A stretch of DNA of 64,000 bases from Piliocolobus tephrosceles (Eukaryota > Chordata > Mammalia > Primates > Cercopithecidae): positions 11,353,294-11,417,293 of the forward strand of contig NC_045436.1 of the NCBI RefSeq assembly GCF_002776525.5, read 5' to 3'. Positions 10,961-24,800 of the stretch are shown one piece after another; position 1 is the first letter of the stretch; each line of letters starts with the position of its first letter. Under the pieces are notes generated by a model, which did not search any database, was not told the DNA's origin, and worked only from the letters and a program-made list of their open reading frames with translations. A program made the position numbers and the translations under genes.

Positions 10961-11596
10961 ATTTTCTATTGCTATATAACAAATTACTACAAATTTAAAC
11001 AACATAAATCTATTATCTCACCAATTCTGTGGATCTGGAATCTGGGTACATGTTAACTGAGTCCCCTGCTCAGGTTCTCACTATGCTGATATCAAGATGT
11101 CAGTGACAGCTATCATCTCATCTGAGGTGCAGAGTCTTCTCCCAAACTTAACGGTTATCAGAATTCAGTTTTGTGCCTCTGTAGAAAAGAAGTACCATTT
11201 TCTTGCTGGGTGTTGTCCAGGGACTGTTATCAAGCACCTAGGGGGCACCCTTAGCTTCTTGTCACATGGCCTCCTCCAGAGGCAGGTCACAACATACTTG
11301 TTTGTTTGTTGGAGGATAGGAGGAGTATGTCTTTTACTTTGAGTTTGTCTCCTACCTTGAGTCCCTTTTAAAGACTCACCACCAGATTAGGTCAGTTCTT
11401 CTCAGGAAAATCTCTCTTTTGATTAATAATACAAAGCCAACCAACTAGAGAACTCTATTACATCTATAAAATACCTTTTTACATGTAATGTAATCTAATC
11501 ATAAGACTGATATCTATTACATTCCCAGGTCCTGCTTACATTTGACAAAGGATTATGCAGCAAGGTGATGAATCATCTTAGAAATCTAGCTGCCAC
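10961..11596 (-). mobile_element. Diverged MaLR/MLT1-like LTR, antisense
   Basis: The plus strand begins TATTAATTTTCTATTGCTAT and AACAAATTACTACAAATTTA, continues through CTCACCAATTCTGTGGATCT, CATCTCATCTGAGGTGCAGA and CACATGGCCTCCTCCAGAGG, and ends with AGCTGCCACA. This layout is that of an old LTR in reverse orientation. An 81-residue frame across it has no known homology and is taken as spurious. Confidence 0.6.
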
Positions 11597-12139
11597 ACAC
11601 TCTAAAATAAAATTTCCCAATAACATGTTAATAATAGACTGACCTAGCAATATAGACAGATTTGCTTTTCAGTTAACTTGTTCTAGGTCTTTTTGCTTAT
11701 GACAGGGTCAAATAGAAATCAGAAATGTCCAACGTTTCAAAACTGTAAGTAATTATTAAGAATCCCTTTTCACTCCCCATTTCTTCGACTCAGAATTAGT
11801 ATATGGACTTCACAGTGCACTGAAAAAAAAATTCACTGAGCAAAACAAGTTTCATTAGAGAAGTATTGGCTATCTCCGTTAAAAAATGTAATATATATAT
11901 ATAGTATATATATATATATCACACATATGTATCATGTATGTGCATTTAAACACATACATTTAATTAAGAAATAAAACATGCTATTACAAAGACTGGTTTT
12001 CCAATGAAAATTGAATAGACAAGAGGATATGATTATCAAGTAGATTTTTAAATTCACAAATTGTGTGTCATTTTTGAATAATGTTTGTAGAAAATTATGG
12101 ATAGTATAATTCACTACTTCACTAAAAATGTAAACTTTA
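11597..12139. other. AT-rich unique sequence with a TA repeat
   Basis: No gene seen. A (TA)n tract interrupted by G lies at about 11890-11919. The last ten bases before the next L1 form its 5' target duplication. Confidence 0.55.
11890..11919. repeat. (TA)n microsatellite
   Basis: Alternating TA over about 30 bases with one GTA interruption. Confidence 0.9.
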
Positions 12140-12149
12140 AAAATAAACC

Positions 12150-13909
12150 TCTTCAAGAAGAACTACAAACCACTGCTCAAGGAAATAAGAGAGGACAAAA
12201 ACAAATGGAAAATCATTTCATGCTCATGGATAGGAAGAATCAATATCATGAAAATGGCCATACTGCCCTAAGTAATTTATAGTTTCAGTGCTATCCACAT
12301 CAAGCTACCATTGACTTTCTTCACAGAATTGGAAAAAAAACTGCTTTAAATTTCATATGGAACCAAAAAAGAGCCTGCATAGCCATGACAATGCTAAGCA
12401 AAAGAATAAAGCTGGAGGCATCACACTACCTGACTTCAAAGTATACTACAAGGCTACAGTAACCAAAACAGCATGGTACTGGTACCAAAACAGATATATA
12501 GACCAATGGAACAGAACAGAGGCCTCAGAGATAATGCCACACATCTACAACCATCTGATCTTTGAAAAATCTGACAAAAACAAGCAATGGGGAAAGCATT
12601 CCCTATTTAATAAATGGTGTTGGGAAAACTGCCTAGCCATATGCAGAAAACTGAAACTGGACCCCTTCCTTATACCTTATACTAAAATTAACCCAAGATG
12701 GATTAAAGGCTTAAACATAAGACCTAAAACCATAAAAAACCCCTGCAAGAAAACCTAGGCAATACGATTCAGGACATAGGCATGGGTAAAGACTTCATGA
12801 TTAAAACACCAAAAACAATGGCAACAAAAGCCAAAATTGACAAATGGTATCTAATTAAACTAACGAGTTTCTGCACAGAAAAAAAAAAAAAAAAAACTAT
12901 CATCAGAGTGAACAGACAACCTACAGAATGGGAGAAAATTTTTGCAACCTATCCATCTGACGAAGGGCTAATATCCAGAATCTACAAAGAACTTAAACAA
13001 ATTTACAAGAAAAAGACAACTCCATCCAAAGTGGGTGAAGGATATAAACAGACACTTCTCAAAAGAAGACATTTATGCAGCCAACAAACATGAAAAAAAG
13101 CTCATCATCACTAGTCGTTAGAGAAACGCAAATCAAAACCACAATGAGATACCATCTCACGCCAGTTAGAATGGCGATCATTAAAAAGTCAGGAAACAAT
13201 GGATGCTTGAGAGGATGTGGGAAGATAGGAACATTTCACATTGTTGGTGGAAGTGTAAATTAGTTCAACCATTGTGGAAGAGAGTGTGGTGATTCCTCAA
13301 GGATCTAAAACTAGAAATACCATTTGACCCAGCCATCCCATTACTGGGTATACACCCAAAGGATTATAAATTATTCTACTACAAAGACACATGCACACGT
13401 ATGTTTATTGCAGCACTAGCACTATTCACAATAGTAAAAACTTGAAACCAACCCAAATGCCCATCAATGATAGACCAGATAAAGAAAATGCAGCCCATAT
13501 ACACCATGGAATCCTATGCAGCCCTAAAAATTGTTGAGTTCGTGTCCTACGCAGGGACATGGATGACACTGGAAACCATCATTCTCAGCAAACTAACACA
13601 GGAACAGAAAACCAAACACTGCATGTTCTCACTCCTAAGTGGGAGTTGAACAATGAGAACACATGGACACAGGGAGAGAAATATCACACACGGGGGCCTG
13701 TTGGGGGTTTGGGGGATAGGGGAGGGATAACATTAGGAGAAATACCTAATGTAGATGATGGGTTGATGGGGGCAGCAAACCACCATTGCACGTGTATACC
13801 TGTGTAACAAAACTGCATGTTCTGCACATGTACACCAGAACTGAAAGTATAATAAAGGAAAATTAAAAAAAGAAATAGCTAAAAAAAGGAAAAATATTTT
13901 AAAAAAAAT
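12150..13909 (+). mobile_element. 5'-truncated primate L1, sense
   Basis: The copy starts inside ORF2 at TCTTCAAGAAGAACTACAAA and runs through the ORF2 C-terminal region, a 3' UTR ending ACCAGAACTGAAAGTATAAT, and an interrupted A-rich tail. The sequence AAAATAAACC lies immediately before it (12140-12149) and again after the tail (13910-13919), with TT/AAAA at the insertion site as expected for the L1 endonuclease. ORF2 is broken into fragments, for example a 133-residue piece at 12357-12758 with the LYYKAT / TAWYWYQNR block, and a 103-residue piece at 12782-13093. An A18 stretch near 12880 has expanded inside the coding region. Confidence 0.95.
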
Positions 13910-13919
13910 AAAATAAACC

Positions 13920-16744
13920 ATAAGTACATCTTTATAGATTTAAAACCCTTTGAGGAGAGGTTATACCTCATTATTGCACTGTACTATTTTTTGTTGCCAT
14001 TCAATAATTATGTTTCGTTAAAATTTTTAACATACTTATGGTTTCCTTTATGATTCTTAGATGCAGAATGATGCCATAGAGTAAATATGATTTAGTCTTG
14101 CATTACTTTGAAAGGTAATGGATGAATCAAGTTGCACTTCATGTATATTCATTTCTTCCAGTTCAATCAATTGGTATAGCACATTGTGCACTATTAACTA
14201 CTTATGTATTCAATATTGCACCTTGTCAAAAAAAAGCTATCTTCCAAAGCATTTATACTAATGCAAAGCAGTAATCTGTCCTAGTAAAAATATGCAATAT
14301 ACATTATGAAATATTTTGAAAGGGAATTAGAATCTGTCATTATTGGATCTATAAACTCACACTTTAATGAGGAAAGGGATTTGAATGTTTATAGAATAGT
14401 GGTACACTAACAGCAAATATAATTATACATGCTTTTTGTCAGGTTGTGTAACATTAAGATCATATTTGAGTAATTCACTGTAAAAATAGGTGGGAAGTTA
14501 AAATTTGATACAAAATTGTAGAGTTTTTTTGTTTAATATAATTATCCAGCAGTACTAGAAAGCAAAAGATTTGGTTATAATGAAATCATTTATATTTTCA
14601 AATGTTTGGCTTTATGAAAAATTATTTATAAGTTGTGATTATGATTACATTTAAGATGAAAAGTACAAAGATATAAAGGTAGTAATATAATGCCTTACTC
14701 TCCAGGCAAAATAAATAATACTTACTTACTCATAAGTAAGTATTAATGAAATAGAATATTGGCAACACAATAGTTAGGGGTATTAAAAAATGTAAAGGTT
14801 TTTCTTTATAAATCATGTTAATGGGTTGCCATTAATCACTAGCCTGGGTTAAAGCCTAGAGTTGAATATTACATCATAAAATTGAGCTTTGCAAAATAAT
14901 ATGACATTGAAACACTACATGAGTCTGAAAAGTAAACCTTTGGGAAGTGAATTAATGGTAGCAATTATAAAATATATAATAGGATAAAAGTTCAACCATA
15001 TAAATATTGATGGCAGTTATCTAAGAATTAAATGCATGGTTCAAATTGTAAGTGCCATATGAGAATTAACTACCTCAGAAGAAATATTGTCTAGAAATGT
15101 AATGAGAGACAGTTCCACAAGTTGGTGCAATATCATAAATGCATAATTACATGTAAGTTTTCATTTGAGAGCCTAAGAGTAGGTTATGCAGTTCATTGAA
15201 ATAAAATATGATATTCTTCTCTATGGGGAATTCATACCTAATCTAAAAAAGTACAAAATTTTAAAACAGAAACTCCTAGAGGTACAACTTCTGGAACTCA
15301 GGTTTAATTTAAAAACATAAATATCGTGTTTTAAGAAATGATACCTTATGCTTAGCATGTTAATTATTATTATTATAATTTATTATTTTCCCGTTTGTTC
15401 AAGGTAACAAAATTTAACAACTTCATCTACTATTGTTGTATTCTTTAAAGTAAAAGCAATTGTAATTTTTGCATGACTTTAATCATTGTAAGTCCAGTAC
15501 ATCTCATTGAATCATTTTTTAATAACAATCTTTATTTATATAATATAATAATTCATAATTTTAAAAAGTTGGAAGAAAATATTTTAGGTCAGTGTAAGTT
15601 TATAAAATTTTAGAAAAATAATATTTTAAATGGCAAAAAATTCTAATATTTTGTTTTGAATTTGATACCATCTTAATCGATTTTCTTTCTAAAGTAATTA
15701 AATGTTTGTAAATGTGTTTATTCAATGAACAATAATGTCTTAGCAAAAGATGGTATAAACTAAAAAAAAGGAAAAATATTTAAAATATGTAGCAATTCTT
15801 AACAGTTGTTGGGGAGAGTATACTTTCCATGATGCAATATAAATTAACAGGTGAAACAGAAAATATTTAAGAGATCTCTTCAGGCTGAGTGTTTCTTCCT
15901 AAGTAATATGCATGAATGTTGTTTTTTCCAATTATTATAATTTGTGAACTCTATATTAAAGACTAAAGCACAACGAAACATCAGGGAAAACAAAAAGAGC
16001 AGAGACATTTATGCTAATAAAATGGTATTGGAGAAAATGCATTTGACATTTAAAAATAGGCTAAAAGCAAAGTTTCTCTGTAATCCTCACTTAATTTAGG
16101 CTTATTTGAGCTTAACAGAGTCTTGACATACGTAAGCAAAAAATACAAATAATAAAAAGGAATTAATGCTGGGTTCACATATTCTGTAAAAAGAAAAGGA
16201 GAATAGAATGGAAAACAGTCTTAGATATTGTTATGTGTAATGCACCAGTGATTATTTCTTTAATTGGATGAATAACTTTAAGCTGAATTCAGTACAAGTT
16301 GCTTTTTGGCACAGCGTCAATTTTCAGTTTGTTTTCAAGTCTTAATTAAATTCATACTTTTTTATAGTATTTTTGTTTGAACTACTGAGATATTTCTGGG
16401 TTCTAATGTGCTACTTAACAGAGTGCAATTAAATCTATTGTTTACCTTTTGTTTCCCTTGCAGCTAATGCTTTTACTCTAGGTGATACCATGCCAGTATG
16501 TGATTACCAAAGATTTTCATTTTGCAGTTGTTAAAGAATCAAACAGTTTTGGAAATTTACTTCCATACACGTGATTAGCTGTATTCTGTTTTAAATTTTT
16601 GCTGTGTAAGAAGGGATTTTGTTCTCTTTCCACTTGGTAACTGAATATATTAGATGAGGAAAGGAGTAAGAAACTATTTGATTTGGTTAGGAGGAGAGAG
16701 ATGTGTGGGATACTGACATGATGAAGAGGAGGAAGATGATGATT
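13920..16744. other. AT-rich unique sequence
   Basis: About 2.8 kb with no gene and no transposon that I can name. It is rich in short A and T runs. Confidence 0.5.
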
Positions 16745-16970
16745 ATAATAGCTAACCTTTATTGACATCTGTCTGTATGCCAGACACTGTGCTAAGTAAG
16801 TTATATAAAATAACATCATTTAACTCTCATAACAAACCTATGATGTATGCACAATTTAATTCCCAATTGTCAGATGTACACTAAAGTTCAGAGAGACATA
16901 AAAGTTAGCCAAGTTCATTCTGTTATTAGTAAATAGCAGAATCAACAATCACACTTAATCAATACAACAC
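16745..16970 (+). mobile_element. MIR SINE
   Basis: The order TAGCTAACCTTTATTGACAT, GCCAGACACTGTGCTAAGTA, ACTCTCATAACAAACCTATG and later AGTAAATAGCAGAATCAACA follows the MIR consensus along its core and right side in sense orientation. Confidence 0.85.
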
Positions 16971-17360
16971 TCCCACAAGTAATTGTGTAATTTAGATGAA
17001 CACTAAGTTTAGAGAAGAACCCCTGACAAAGGGCAATTAGGGTGCTATCTCAGGAACGACCAGCAATGCCTAGTCCTTACACTGTCTAAGCACCATTTTA
17101 GTGTCTATCAGATAATTAGGAACACCAACACTATGGAGAAAATATTTTGAGATGCTGTATATCAAATACTGAAGAGGAAAGAACTAAGTAAACAGTATGC
17201 ATTGTGAAAAGAAATTGGCAGCAGTACATTAGAAAATAGTCTATGCTGGAATCAAGAGCCTGGAATGAAAAGGTGTATATTGTAATTGGGGCAAGATTTT
17301 TTTTCAAATAAAGACCGATATGACTAGAACATTAAAACCATGGGGAATGGTGTAAAATAC
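16971..17360. other. Unique sequence
   Basis: No gene or repeat recognised between the MIR and the GA tract. Confidence 0.5.
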
Positions 17361-17402
17361 AGAGAGACAGAGAGAGAGAGAAAGAGAGAGAGAGAGAAAG
17401 AA

Positions 17403-17453
<51 letters not shown>
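17361..17453. repeat. (GA)n purine tract
   Basis: About 93 bases of GA with scattered AAAG units and one C near its start. Reading frames of repeated Glu/Arg across it are simple-repeat translations. Confidence 0.97.
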
Positions 17454-17456
<3 letters not shown>

Positions 17457-20149
17457 GAATCACAGAAACCAGACTGGGCAGAGCCTTCTATTACATGTGA
17501 ACAGTTTAATTCTTGCTCTTTGTTCTAGGAACAAGGTAAATCCACCAAAGCGCTTTAAGACATGGGGAATGATGTAATCATAGATGTGTCTTGAGAAAGA
17601 CTCCCTGGTTGCAGTAAATGTGGGAATACAGGTAAATTAGTTGAGTGTTCAAGTAAGAGGGAATAAAAGCTTGGATGAGAGTGGAGACATAGAAACAGAG
17701 AGAAGTTCCCTATAAAACTGACCGATGTAGCAGATGCTTTCAGTGCCCTGCTTGAATCCATTCATCCTACCCTTCAGGAGACCTGTACTGAGTTCCAAAC
17801 GTTCTGAGGGCCCCCTATATACCTATGCTTCAGAATGTTCTCTCACCGTTGGAGTATGCTCTGTCCCTGTGCAGAGTTAGGTGAGAAGAGCTAGAGTTAA
17901 TGTCCCAGGAGCAATCTTCGGCCAATGACAGATGAAAGGAGGCCAGTGGATAAATACCCAGAGTCTTCATCCTTCACAGAGAAATAAGAGTTTGGAGATG
18001 TATATTATGTAGTCTTTCAGAAGTTCCTCAGAGGAATTCAGTGCCAATTGCTTGCAGCAGTAACCTCCCTGATAATACATCTATTTTTGACTTTTCTTCC
18101 TTCTCTGGCTTCCTTCCTTCCTCCCTTCATCATCACTTCCTGGGATATTTTTCCAAATAAAATAAATTTACATCCAGTTCCTTCATTTAGGGATACCTGT
18201 CCTAGGAAACAAAACAAAGACAACAGGACCTGGTGATTTACTGAATTTGGAAGAGTCAATGATGATACCAGTTTACTGCCCTTTAGAACAGGAAAAATGT
18301 TGAAACCATTTTCTAAATAAAGATAATCACAAAAGGACAACGTTTTTAGAGTAAGCTCGTAAGATTTGTGTCTTAATATTTTGTAATTGATTTCCTGTTA
18401 AAACATTCAATAACAACATCAAGGAGACAAATTTGATTGCACAAATATAAGCCAGAGCTCTATGAATTTAGAAATCATTGGTATATATGTGATGATAACT
18501 TTATGGATGAAATTGCATAGGCAGAGAACATACAATAAGATGAGAATCTTGTATGGAGGCACAAGAAAATCCATATTGAAGGGCCAATTGGAAGAGAATG
18601 AATTTGCAGAGAATATAGAACCAGATTAAGTCCCACCTAAGGAATTGAACAAGGAGTGGGTGATGTCACAGAAACAAGAAAATAATGTTTTCTCCTATAT
18701 TGTAAATCTTCCTATAAATATAAGGTGTGTTTTCAGGGACCGTGCCTTGGGACAAGTCATTGATTTTAGCTTTTTCTTTGTTCGAATCAACTGATTTCTC
18801 ACAAATTTAGGACATGATAGCCTAATATTAAACTCTGTCGTGTAAAACGAGGACATCATGACCACTTTCCCGCATTGTATTCATCCTAATGCATAGTACA
18901 GTACTTTTAAACTCCATCTATAAAAAGGCAGGATTCTTTAAAAATATAGTGTCCTTGTATTTCTGTAAAAGAAATAATTACAGAGCAATCACTAGCAGGA
19001 ATGCTTGAGTTCTTTCTGGTGAAGAATTACAGAGAAACTACACACTTTTACTCTTATTTTGTCATTAATTGCATTTCTATTTATGTCTCCAAGGGGAAGC
19101 TTATTAGGGGAAGGGTTAATGACACTGACCCCAAACACCTGCAGTTATGTTCGTTTAATCCATATCACTTGACCAGGAAAGAGTGTGACTAATAATGATA
19201 TACATACATGACTTCTTCACTTATTGGTCCCTCAGTGCTATTTTGGGTTCACAAAATGTTCTATTACTAATATCCGCTAAATATTAAGGAATTTTATTCC
19301 GAGTCAGTGGTGACATCTGGGATACTGTTCTGTCATATATGAATACTCAGAACTCAGGCAATGATCTCATGATTGGGGTCATCCAGGATATTGGATCAGA
19401 TAACTTAAAAAAAAAAGCACACTTTTTAAAAGCCGTCTGGTATATGATGTAATGGATCCACATGAAAAGTGGAGCATAAATCTTCCTTTGATCTGATACT
19501 ACTTCGGAAGTACTGCTCATTATGCACTCTCTTATCAATAGCCCTTCTCAGAGAATTTATTAACCCTAAATTTGAAATATAATTCATTCTTAGCACTTTG
19601 CTAACTGACATATGACTTCAATCCTATCAACATTTTTAAAATGGAACCAAATGACTTGCAAAATCGTAATATTTCATGGGGAGCTTTATTTTCCATCTAG
19701 TTCTCAGTGTGTAAATGCTGTCAGGTCTATATGTTCAGAGTCTTCTAATGAATGTCCATTCAGATTTTTAATGCATATTTTTGGAAATGTTCCTTCTTTT
19801 GAAAATGCTTTGATTACTCTTTTCTGTCTGTCCAAATCATACCCGACAGTCAAGGACAGGCTAAGTTTCCAGGATTCCACGGCTCCTTCTCCAGGTAGTG
19901 GAGTCAACAGTTTTAACAATGGTCAAGAGTTGACTTGACTGCTACATAATATGCATATATCTTATTTTACTGATTCTTGTACATTCTTTAAATCTTCAAC
20001 AAAATTACAAATTCATTGCATTGAGAACAGATGTTTCCTGAACAGATGCTGGCCAGCTCATCACATGATGGGTTTATCATCATCAGGAAAGATGTAAGTT
20101 AAATCTCCGCCATTCATTATATTGAGATTTAAGCCCAATTATTTAAATT
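17454..20149. other. Unique sequence
   Basis: About 2.7 kb. Frames of up to 108 residues occur (for example 19612-19938) but show no known domain, codon signal or context that would support a gene. A short TTCC-rich patch lies near 18100. Confidence 0.5.
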
Positions 20150-20240
20150 CTATATGTTTAAATTTCCTCATCTGTAAAATGGAGAAGGTAATAGTATTTA
20201 TCCCCAAAGACATTTGTGAGAAAGAAACTACATAGTTTAT
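20150..20240 (-). mobile_element. MIR fragment, antisense
   Basis: TTTCCTCATCTGTAAAATGG followed by a purine-rich AATAGTATTTATCCCC stretch is the best preserved part of antisense MIR. The ends have decayed. Confidence 0.65.
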
Positions 20241-20539
20241 ATAACAAAATAAATGCTTATGCATACTATTTTGTCAATAAATAAAACTGGTAGCTATGAG
20301 ATACAGGCAGTACAATACACTTATCTTCTTTCTAATTGTAAAATTCAAAATCATATTTTTCGATATAAATTTTAATTTTACAAAAGACACATTTTAATAC
20401 TCTTTTTATAACATTTCCACATAAGTACATGATTATGAGATTTCATGTTCAGAATTCTAACACTCTCATTCTTATTCATATTACTAAACCTAGACCTGAA
20501 CCCATGGCTTTGTGATTAAAAAGGGGCATTCAGTAAATA

Positions 20540-20774
20540 TAACTCCAGTGTGTGTTGTTTCCCTCCTTGTGACCGTGTGTTCTCATTGTTTGGTTCCCAC
20601 TTATAAGTGAGAGCATGCAGTGTTTAGTTTTCTGTTCCTGTGTTAGTTTGCTGACAATAACGGCTTCCACCTCCATCCATGTCCCTCCAAAGGACATGAT
20701 CTCATTCCTTTTTATGGCTGCATAGTATTTCATGGTGTATGTGTACCACATTTTCTTTATCCAGTCTATCATAA
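20540..20774 (-). mobile_element. L1 3'-end fragment, antisense
   Basis: The plus strand carries the antisense end of L1 ORF2: GTGTTCTCATTGTTTGGTTC, CAGTGTTTAGTTTTCTGTTC and TATGGCTGCATAGTATTTCA. An 80-residue minus-strand frame (20530-20772) encodes the typical ORF2 C-terminal WIKKMWYTYTMKYYAAIK block. It is truncated on both sides, with no 3' UTR or tail visible. Confidence 0.88.
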
Positions 20775-21863
20775 TTCTAAGTTACTTCGAAAGCTTCAGG
20801 AAAGTGACAAATGCTACTACTGATCAAAGGAATAAAGCTTGATTAACAAAGAAGAAAAGTATTTATAAAATAAAACATCATTCTCTTACATATTATCTTG
20901 AATTATTTTCAAAGCTGCTCAAAGATACTGTATTTTTCACAAATTATTAAAGTAAATATATGAAACAATATTCACATGTTAAACTAGAAAAACACCTAAC
21001 TGCATTTTAATTTTATAGTATTTGAGGAGTTTGTTAAATACTTCTGCTTAATGTTGAGCCAATTTATAGTTAAATTAGCTTGTTCTCTAGATGACCCCTA
21101 GGATTTACATGTTTGCTTGATTTAAAGCAAATATTATACAATGAGGTCAGAGCATTCATTCTGCAATACAATTTTGCAGCATAGAATTTAGTATTAATAA
21201 ACTATTTAATTTTGCCTAACATATGCTTTGACTTAGGTATCACAAAATAAATCATAGTGGACAACTATGGCAGCAGAACAGACACAATTATTTAGTTTCT
21301 ATTTTTTGTTTTGTTTTTGTTTTCATGTATTTGTTCAGCTTGCTTTACATTTTTGTCTAAATCTAAACACTAAGTGAAAAATAGTATATTGGCATGTGAA
21401 AGAGATGACAGTGTGGGTCAGCTGCACTTGTGAGTTTGAATTGCATAGTGGCCAGTAACCAGGCAGATTTGGATTATTCATTTTTCTTGATAAATAATTA
21501 TGTTAGCCAAGCTTAAACACCTCCTCATACATGGTAGAATTATGGCTGTATGCTAAATTTTCTGATGCTAGGACTAGTGTTCTTTTCACGAACATAACAA
21601 TGACAACTAATATTCTTAAATAGCCCCGAAATAGGAAATAAATAGTGAGTTATTTATTAAGAGGGAAAGATTATCTGACATTGGGCCCAACTTCATGATA
21701 CTACCAAAATTCTTATCACAGTACTTCTGATATCTGGGTATGAATATTAATACTGAATGGTGGTGATGTTTGTACAACGATGTAAATATATTTACTGCCA
21801 GGGAAATACACATTAAAAATGGTTATGGTGGCACATTTTATGTTACGTATATTTTACTTCACA
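20775..21863. other. AT-rich unique sequence
   Basis: No gene or repeat recognised. Its last bases, at 21864-21873, form one candidate target duplication of the large L1. Confidence 0.5.
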
Positions 21864-24800
21864 AAAAATTATTTTTTTCTTAAGGAAAAAAAGGGATACA
21901 TGTGCAGAGTGTGCAGGTTTGTTACATAGGTATATGTATGCCATGGTGGTTTGCTGCACCTATTGACCTGTCCTCTAAGTTCCCTCCCCTCACCCCCCAG
22001 CCCCCAACAGGCCCTCGTGTATATTGTTCCCCTCCCTGTGTCCATGTGTTCTCAATGTTCAACTCCCACTTATAAGTGAGCACATGCAGTGTTTGGTTTT
22101 CTGTTCCTGTGTTAGTTTGCTGAGAATGATGGCTTCCAGGTTCATCTGTGTGCCTGCAAAGGAAATGATCTCATTCTTTTTTATGACTGTATAGTATTCA
22201 ATGGTGTATATGTACAACATTTTCTTTATCTGGTCTATCATTGATGGGCATTTGGGTTAGTTCCAAGTCTTGGCTATAAATAAATAATGCCACAATAAAC
22301 ATTCTTTTGCATGTGTCTTTATAGTAGAATGATTTATAATCCTTTGGGTATATATTCAGTAATGGGACTGCTGGGTCAAATAGTATATCTGGTTCTAGAT
22401 CCTTGAGGAATCACCACACTGTCTTTCCCAATGGTTGAACTAATTTCCACTCCCACCAACAATGTAAAAGTGTTCCCATTTCTCCGCATCCTCTCCAGCA
22501 TCTATTGTTTACTGACTTTTCAATAATCTCCATACTGACTGGCATGAGATGGTATCTAATTGTGGTTTTGATTTGCATTTCTCTGATGATCAGTGATGTT
22601 GAGCTTTTTTTCATATGTGCATTGGCCATGTAAATGTTTTATTTTGAGAAGAGTCTGTTCATTTCCTTGCCCACTTTTTGATAGGGTTTTTTTTTCTTGG
22701 AAATACATTCAAGTTCCTTGTAAATTCTGGACACTAACCCTTTGTCAGATGGGTATATTGCAAAGCTTTTCTCCCATTCTGTAGGTTTCCTATTCACTCT
22801 GATGATAGTTTATTTTGCTATGCAGAAGCTCTTTAATTTTTAGTCTAATTAGACCCCATTTTTCAATTTTGGCTTTTGTTGCCATTGCTTTTGGCGTTTT
22901 TGTCATGAAGTCTTTGTTCATGCCCATGTCCTGAATGGTATTGCCTAGGTATTCTTCTAGGGTTTTTATGGTTTTGGGTTTTACATTTAAGTTTTTTATT
23001 TATCTTGAGTTCTTTTTTTGTATAAGGGGTAAGGAAGGGGTCCAGTTTCAGTTTTCTGCCTATGGCTAGCCAGTTTTCCCAGCGCCATTTACTAAATAGG
23101 AGATTCTCTCCCTAGTGCTTGTTTTTGTCAAATGTTGTCAAAGATCAGATGGTTGAAGATGTGTGGTGTTATTTCTGAGGTTTCTCTTCTGCTCCATTGG
23201 TCTATATGTCTGTTTTGGTTCCAGTACCATGCTGTTTTGGTTACTGTAGCTGTCTACTATAGTTTGAAGTCAGGTAGCATGATGCCTCCAGCTTTGTTTC
23301 TTTTTGTTTAGCATTGTCTTGGCTATACACTATATGGGGTCTTCTTTGATTCCAAATAAAATTTAAAGTCATTTTTTCTAATGCTGTGAGAAGTGTCAAT
23401 GGTAGTTTGATGCAAATAGTATTGAACATATAAATTACTCTGGGCAGTATGGCCATTTTCATATTGAGTCTTCCTATCCATGAGCATGGAATGTTTTACC
23501 ATTTGTTGGTGTCCTCTCTTATTTCCTTGAGCAGTGGTTTGTAGTTTTCCTTGAAGAGGTCCTTCACATCCCTTATTGGCTGCATTCCTAAGTATTTTAT
23601 TCTCTTTGTAGTGATTGTGAATGGGAGTCCATTCATGATTTGGTTCTCTGCTTGCTTATTGTTGATGTAAAGGAATGCTTGTAATTTTTGGACTTTGATT
23701 TTGTATCCTGAGACTTTGCTGAAGTTGCTTATCAGTTCAAGAAGCTTTTGGGCTGAGATGATGGGTTTTTCTACATATAAAATTATGTAGTCTGCAAACA
23801 GAGACACTTTGACTTCCTCTCTTCCTATCTGAATACCCGTTATTTCTTTCCCTTGTCTGATTGCCCTGGCTAGAAATTCTAATACTATGTTGAATAGGAG
23901 TGGTGAGAGAGGGCATCCTTGTCTTGTACCAGTTTGCAAAGGGAATGCTTCCAGCTTTTGCCCATTCACTATGATACTGATTGTGGGTTTGTCATAAATA
24001 GCTCTCATCATTTTGAGAAATATTCCCTCAATACCTAGTTTATTGAGAGTTTTTAACATAAAGGAATGTTGAAAATTATCAAAGGCCTTTACTGCATCTA
24101 TTGAGATAATCATGCACTTTTTGTCTTTGGTTCTGCTTATGTGATGGATTACTTATTTATGTTTACTGATTTGCATATGTTGAATCAACCTTGCATTCCA
24201 GGGATTCAGCTAATTTGATCATGGCGAATAAGTTTTTTGATGTGCTGTTGGATTTGGTTTGCCAGTATTTTATTGAGGATTTTCTCAGTCATGAGGAATA
24301 TTGACCTGAAGTTTTCTTTTTTTGTAGTGTCTCTTCCCGGTTTTTGAATCAGGATAATGCTGGCTTCAAAAAATGAGTTAGGGAGGAGTTCCTTCTTTTC
24401 AATTATTTGGAATAGTTTCAGAAGGAATGGTACCAGCTCCTCTTTGTATTTCTGGTAGAATTCAGCTGTGAATCCGTCTGCTCCTGGGTTTTTTTGTTTG
24501 TTTGTTTGTTTGGTAGGCCTCAATTTCAGAGCTTGTTATTGGTCTATTCAGGGATTCAACTTCTTCCTAGTTTAGTCTTGGGAGGGTGTATGTGCCCAGG
24601 AATTTACCCATTTTTTTCTAGATTTTCTAGTTTATTTGTGTAGAGGTGTTTATTATAGTATCCTCTGATGTTAGTTTGTATTTCTGTGGGGTCAGTGGTG
24701 ATATCCCCTTTAGAATTTTTTTATTGTGTCTATTTGATTCTGATCTCTCTTCTTATTAGTCTAGCTAGTGGTCTATCTATTTGGTTAATTTTTTTCAAAA

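Noticed and set aside
17340..17528. Frame with a Glu/Arg repeat
   Set aside because: It is a (GA)n simple-repeat translation.
19612..19938. 108-residue frame in unique sequence
   Set aside because: No domain, signal peptide or flanking splice pattern was recognised, and an opposite-strand frame overlaps it. Random occurrence is likely at this length.
23496..24113. 205-residue reverse-transcriptase frame as a possible gene
   Set aside because: It is one fragment of a frameshifted L1 ORF2 with a mutated catalytic motif, not an independent gene or retron-like system.
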